From the NCBI GenBank assembly GCA_016200365.1, contig JACQEW010000375.1, positions 1 through 7,318 on the forward strand: a DNA stretch of 7,318 nucleotides, in the 5' to 3' direction. A model generated the notes under the pieces. The model ran no database searches. It saw only the letters and a program-made list of their open reading frames with translations, and was not told the DNA's origin. The position numbers and the translations under genes are program-made. Source of the DNA: Nitrospinota bacterium. GTDB taxonomy: Bacteria; Nitrospinota; Nitrospinia; UBA9942. Each line of letters opens with the position of its first letter. Position 1 is the stretch's first letter. This document shows positions 4,445 to 7,318 of this stretch, piece by piece.

Positions 4445-6292
4445 CTATTGTCCTGAAGCACCGGCACACCGGAATCCGAATTCGCTGTCCCGAGTCGACG
4501 GCTCATACCGGGCGCGGTCAGACGACCTCAGTCCGTACGGAAGACTGTGCCAAGAACCGCCGAGCAAAACCTTATTACTATTTTTATCATCAGTAGATGT
4601 CCATTCCCAGACATTACCTGCCATATCATAAAGCCCATAGTTATTCGGCTTCTTCTGTCCAACAGGATGGGTTTCACTGTCTGAATTATTTTTATACCAG
4701 ACATAATCACCCGCCATGCCTTCACTCTCTCCCCAGTAATATGTTGTTGTCGTCCCTCCCTTTGCTGCCTTCTCCCATTCCCATTCTGTTGGTAATCTCT
4801 TTCCTACCTTCCCGCAGTATTTTTTCGCCTCATTCCATGTAACACTCTCTACAGGACAGTTATCACATCCTTTGAATCTTGATGGGTTATTTCCCATCAC
4901 CTGTTCATACTCCCTCTGTGTAACTTCGTATTTGTCTATGTAAAATTCACTCACAACCATGCCTTTGAGTGAGCCTGGTCTGCCTGCCATAAATTCTCCT
5001 GAAGGGATTAATACCATGTTAAATCCCCCCTCGCCCTCCTTTTTCAAAGGGGGAGTTATTTGAGGCGGTGGTGGTGGAGGCAGGCTTGCTACCTGAATCC
5101 TCTTTAGCTCAAAGACCTCCTGTGTCCATTGATTCCTCTGGACAGTTACTGTTCTTTGTCCAGATTCATATCCTTCTGCTTCTACTCTGATGCTTGCTGT
5201 GCCTGTGGAGAGATTCTCCATATTTAGAGGACTTCCTGGAGATACAGTCCCTTTCTCCTCTCCATTTATAAATACCCTTGCTGATGGTGCATTTACATTC
5301 ACCTGTAAATGCCCCTGTAAAACCACAGGTGCAGGGGCTGCGGGAATTGATAGAGGTAGAGAGGGTGGCGGTGGTGGTGTAGAAACTGCCCCAAGACTCG
5401 CCATTCTCAGGGGGAATACAAAATCCCCTTCATCGAGATTGGGGTCTCTAATCTTTCCATATTTGGGATGCTGTGTCCCTTTCGAGTAATTCACAACCTT
5501 ATCCTGCAGAAATTCTCCAAGTTCTACACCTGTTACATATCCATCACCATTCAAATCCCCCTTACCCTTTAAGGCAGCAATAAATTGACCGCGGAATACG
5601 CTCTCGTCAGGAACCTGCTCTCCTGCATCACCCGATGTTATAAACTGCCGCACTGGTTTGCTTGTCTTTTCACTGATAATCTCGGGAACTGCGCGGGTAA
5701 GATTAAATATCGAGCCGGAAAAACAACTGTCAAATAAAAACATGGCGTGTTTGGATTGGATGTTCTTTGCATAAACCTCTATCTGCTGCATAGAGACTGC
5801 CTTCAATAGAAAGCCTCTTTCATCCTGATTTGGATTCGGGGTATCGGCAGGGACGATATAACCCATATCCCCTCCGTATTTAAGCTTCATGGTATGCCCA
5901 TGTCCTGCAAAATAAAACAGCAGGCGGTTATCCGCATCATTCCCATATTTGTTGATGAAATCATCATAAGCAGACAATAAACTGCTGCGGTTGGGGTCTT
6001 TGACCACTACAACTTGAAAGCCCTGTTGCTCAAGCTCTTCCTTCAGCAGTTTGACATCGGTGAGGACACCGGGCAGTTTGGGCCAGCCGCCGGTATAACC
6101 GCTTACCCCAATTATCAAGGCATGGCTCTCTTTATAGAGCCCCACTTCTTTGCCGGATTTGTCTTTGAGGACAATGTTGACACCCCGACCTGCTCCGGCA
6201 GATATTGCTGAGTAAAAAAACAGGAAAGACAAAAGCCCCAGAAAAAGAAAGAATATAATATTGAAATCCCTATGCTTGAACCGATTTCTCAT
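4445..6292 (-). CDS. Caspase-family (C14) protease with PEGA and FGE-sulfatase domains
   Basis: 615 residues from ATG 6292, chosen because GGAAGGTGAG lies just upstream; the GTG three codons earlier is part of that ribosome-binding site. Residues 1-34 form a signal or anchor (basic start, then a hydrophobic run at 11-30). The peptidase C14 domain (about 55-300) has catalytic His131 in YFAGHG and Cys190 in FDSCFSG, both intact. D246-L-N-G-D-G-Y-V-T-G-V-E257 is a complete EF-hand-type calcium loop. Proline-rich linkers (305-325, 403-418) flank a PEGA domain (327-400). The C-terminal FGE-sulfatase/SUMF1 domain (424-612, C-type-lectin fold) has IPSGEF, YIDKYEVTQREY, RLPTEWEWEKAA, YGLYDMAGNVWEW and the GGSW...GFRCA end. 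Likely an envelope or periplasmic regulated protease whose lectin-like tail binds a target. Codons 578-610 are GC-rich and show a pattern expected of a retroelement-diversified region. A good promoter lies at 6375-6402. Confidence 0.92.
   Translation of the reverse strand: MRNRFKHRDFNIIFFLFLGLLSFLFFYSAISAGAGRGVNIVLKDKSGKEVGLYKESHALIIGVSGYTGGWPKLPGVLTDVKLLKEELEQQGFQVVVVKDPNRSSLLSAYDDFINKYGNDADNRLLFYFAGHGHTMKLKYGGDMGYIVPADTPNPNQDERGFLLKAVSMQQIEVYAKNIQSKHAMFLFDSCFSGSIFNLTRAVPEIISEKTSKPVRQFITSGDAGEQVPDESVFRGQFIAALKGKGDLNGDGYVTGVELGEFLQDKVVNYSKGTQHPKYGKIRDPNLDEGDFVFPLRMASLGAVSTPPPPPSLPLSIPAAPAPVVLQGHLQVNVNAPSARVFINGEEKGTVSPGSPLNMENLSTGTASIRVEAEGYESGQRTVTVQRNQWTQEVFELKRIQVASLPPPPPPQITPPLKKEGEGGFNMVLIPSGEFMAGRPGSLKGMVVSEFYIDKYEVTQREYEQVMGNNPSRFKGCDNCPVESVTWNEAKKYCGKVGKRLPTEWEWEKAAKGGTTTTYYWGESEGMAGDYVWYKNNSDSETHPVGQKKPNNYGLYDMAGNVWEWTSTDDKNSNKVLLGGSWHSLPYGLRSSDRARYEPSTRDSEFGFRCAGASGQ
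4463..4561 (-). other. Candidate DGR variable region (3' end of FGE domain)
   Basis: These 33 codons (residues 578-610) run from GGSWHS to FGFRCA. The residues at likely surface-variable positions are encoded by CAC, AGT, CTT, TAC, TCT, GAC, GCC, TAT, ACT, GAC and AGC. All end in C or T, and each can be reached from AAC or AAT by changes at adenines only. The invariant-looking codons between them (CGG, CGC, AGG, CCG, GAG, TCG) do not follow this pattern. Local GC is well above the rest of the gene. This is what adenine-directed mutagenic retrohoming leaves in FGE/C-type-lectin targets. No matching template repeat or reverse transcriptase is in the window. Confidence 0.45.
5021..5060 (-). repeat. 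Palindromic C/G-tract repeat inserted in-frame in the caspase gene
   Basis: On the minus strand the stretch reads CTCCCCCTTTGAAAAAGGAG, then GGCGAGGGGGGATTT. This imperfect hairpin-forming repeat type is widespread in intergenic DNA of several phyla. Here it is translated as TPPLKKEGEGGF (about residues 413-424), forming the junction between the proline linker and the start of the FGE domain. It keeps the frame and contains no stop. Confidence 0.6.
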
Positions 6293-6315
6293 TTTTCTCA
6301 CCTTCCATTATAGAT

Positions 6316-6360
6316 CTGTCCTGAATCCTGACATGTCGTCAGGACAGGTTTGTTTCAGGA
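6316..6360. repeat. Overlapping hairpins in the caspase-gene leader
   Basis: CTGTCCTGA (6316-6324) pairs perfectly with TCAGGACAG (6339-6347), while TCCTGAC (6326-6332) pairs perfectly with GTCAGGA (6338-6344). The two stems share bases and exclude each other. A further TTCAGGA (6354-6360) could pair with TCCTGAA (6319-6325). TCCTGAAAC-like palindromes occur as dispersed repeats in other genomes, so this may be a mobile repeat; it lies between the promoter and the ribosome-binding site. Confidence 0.5.
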
Positions 6361-6374
6361 ATGGTTATGCTATA

Positions 6375-6402
6375 AATATAATCCCAATAATATTTTTGTC
6401 AA
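6375..6402 (-). promoter_or_regulatory. Sigma-70 promoter of the caspase gene
   Basis: Minus strand: TTGACA (6397-6402), a perfect -35, and TATATT (6375-6380), a good -10, with a 16-base spacer. Transcription would begin near 6367 and give a leader of about 75 bases holding the alternative hairpins. A TATAAT at 6307-6312 is too close to the ribosome-binding site to be a likely alternative. Confidence 0.65.
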
Positions 6403-6423
6403 AAGGGAAAAAATTAGTGAATT

Positions 6424-6501
6424 AGATTGCTTCGTCGCTTACGCTCCTCGCAATGACACTTCTGCTTTCTGTGTCATTGCGAGCCGAAGGCGAAGCAATC
6501 T
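6424..6501. repeat. Palindromic repeat of the ATTGCGAG...GAAGCAATC type
   Basis: AGATTGCTTCG (6424-6434) mirrors CGAAGCAATCT (6491-6501), and CTCGCAATGACAC (6447-6459) mirrors GTGTCATTGCGAG (6471-6483), with an 11-base loop. Sequences of this form are dispersed intergenic repeats in several unrelated bacterial groups (general knowledge). Lying between porB and the caspase promoter, the strong hairpin may also end the porB transcript, although its T tract is not immediate. Confidence 0.75.
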
Positions 6502-6564
6502 CAAGATTGAAATTCCTATACTTTAAATTACCAAGTGAATCTTGCGTAATTGGGGTAAATTCTT

Positions 6565-7318
6565 TTACAACAGCGGATTCTCGTGCATTGCCTTGAGCCT
6601 TCTCCAGCGTCTCTCTACCTCTCTTTCAAATTCAGCCACCACATCCTTAAATTCGGGCTTAAGCAGGTGCTTTGTCTTTCCCATGAGCTTAAACCAATCC
6701 GTAGCAGGAGCCTTTTTCTTTTTTTCTTCGGGGTCATAATTTAATGTTGTAACCCCATGCTCCACTTCGTAGAGCGGGAAAAAGTTGCAATCCACTGCCG
6801 CCTGGATGACCTCCTGTCCGATATTATCAGGATGCCGCCAGTTCAACGGACATGCTGATAAGACCTTCCCAAATACAAGCCCCTCGTGTTTTGCATACCA
6901 CTGCGCCTTTGCAGCCTTTCTTATCAAATCTCTGTATTGCGATTCCACTGCTGTAAACACATAGGGTATATGACAGGCGGCAAAAAGCTGTGCCGAATCT
7001 TTATGATGAAACTTTTTGCCCTTTCCAACCTTTCCTACATTTGATGTGCTTGTGGCATGTCCCATCGGCGTTGTAAATGAAAGCTGGTTGCCGGTATTCA
7101 TATAGCCTTCGTTGTCGTATTCGAGGATAATCATATTATGATTTCTGAAGGCTGTGCCAAGCGCAGGACCCAAACCTATATCGAGCCCTCCATCCCCTGT
7201 AACCATGATAAATGTTATGTCCTGATCCTGCGGTATCTCACCCCTTTTCTGCCTTTCCTTATACATCTCCACAACTCCGCTAAGTGTTGCTGCACCATTC
7301 TGAAAGAGGTTATGTATA
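6565..7318 (-). CDS. porB: Pyruvate:ferredoxin oxidoreductase beta subunit, C-terminal part (partial)
   Basis: About 250 residues are visible; the 5' end lies beyond the right edge. The true frame continues upstream of the internal GTG at 7272, as IHNLFQNGAATLSGV precedes it. The thiamine-diphosphate motif is clear: GDGGLDIGLGPALGTAFRNH followed by NMIILEYDNEGYMNTGNQLS, then TTPMGHATSTSNVGKVGKGK, which is characteristic of PorB-type beta subunits. Family role: the thiamine-diphosphate half of the enzyme that oxidises pyruvate and CoA to acetyl-CoA and CO2, reducing ferredoxin, in the cytoplasm of anaerobes or reductive-carbon-fixing bacteria. Full-length relatives are near 300 residues, so roughly 40-60 residues, including any N-terminal cluster-binding cysteines, are missing. 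The tail after about residue 175 (basic EEKKKK segment, then charged helices ending NPLL) suits the usual extension. Other 2-oxoacid substrates are possible. It appears last in its operon, since only a palindromic repeat follows. Confidence 0.88.
   Translation of the reverse strand, partial: IHNLFQNGAATLSGVVEMYKERQKRGEIPQDQDITFIMVTGDGGLDIGLGPALGTAFRNHNMIILEYDNEGYMNTGNQLSFTTPMGHATSTSNVGKVGKGKKFHHKDSAQLFAACHIPYVFTAVESQYRDLIRKAAKAQWYAKHEGLVFGKVLSACPLNWRHPDNIGQEVIQAAVDCNFFPLYEVEHGVTTLNYDPEEKKKKAPATDWFKLMGKTKHLLKPEFKDVVAEFEREVERRWRRLKAMHENPLL

Noticed and set aside
5190..5489. Plus-strand ORF of 99 codons opposite the caspase gene
   Set aside because: It is antisense to the PEGA domain and linkers, with no ribosome-binding site and no recognisable motif.
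6307..6312. TATAAT on the minus strand as the caspase-gene promoter
   Set aside because: It abuts the ribosome-binding site and has no fitting -35; the TTGACA/TATATT pair upstream is much better.

Overview
The window is about 7.3 kb of an AT-rich bacterial chromosome. It fits an uncultured anaerobe, perhaps Nitrospirota or a deltaproteobacterial-type lineage. That guess rests on a pyruvate:ferredoxin-oxidoreductase-type beta subunit, a caspase/PEGA/sulfatase-modifying-factor fusion protein, and an unusual load of short palindromic repeats. The phylum is an inference and no gene here proves it.

Left part (1-1250, minus strand): a two-component pair. A PhoB-like response regulator (303-989) is followed by the first 48 codons of a PAS-type sensor kinase that runs off the left edge. 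The gap between them is filled by an imperfect inverted repeat with a terminator-like hairpin at its centre. A second palindromic repeat lies upstream of the regulator.

Middle part (1412-3300, plus strand): an accessory block that looks like integron gene cassettes without an integrase. An MDR-superfamily oxidoreductase (1499-2488), visibly more GC-rich than its surroundings, is preceded by a GTTAGGT core site. It ends inside a 57-bp attC-like site (2483-2539) whose ACCTAAC box is the exact complement of that core site. Next comes a RelB-type/ParE toxin-antitoxin pair, whose stop codon also falls in a candidate core box followed by a larger degenerate palindrome. A tRNA-Asn(GUU) gene on the minus strand (3430-3504), with its own good promoter, closes the block.

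Right-centre (3659-6400): a small secreted or anchored coiled-coil membrane protein on the plus strand is followed by a tiny ORF that appears to be split by a 100-bp MITE-like element with GAA repeats on both sides. Convergent to these is the main gene, a 615-residue exported or membrane-anchored protease. Its order is signal/anchor, peptidase C14 (caspase) with His131/Cys190, EF-hand-like calcium loop, PEGA domain, low-complexity linker carrying an in-frame palindromic repeat, and C-terminal FGE-sulfatase (C-type-lectin fold) domain. The last 33 codons look like the variable region of a diversity-generating retroelement target. No template repeat or reverse transcriptase is in the window.

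Right edge (6424-7318, minus strand): a palindromic repeat, then the 3' end of a porB-like gene, apparently the last gene of its operon.

The two most notable signals are the candidate hypervariable caspase-lectin protein and the integrase-less gene cassettes. A third theme is the number of unrelated palindromic repeats, at least one of which has entered a coding frame.
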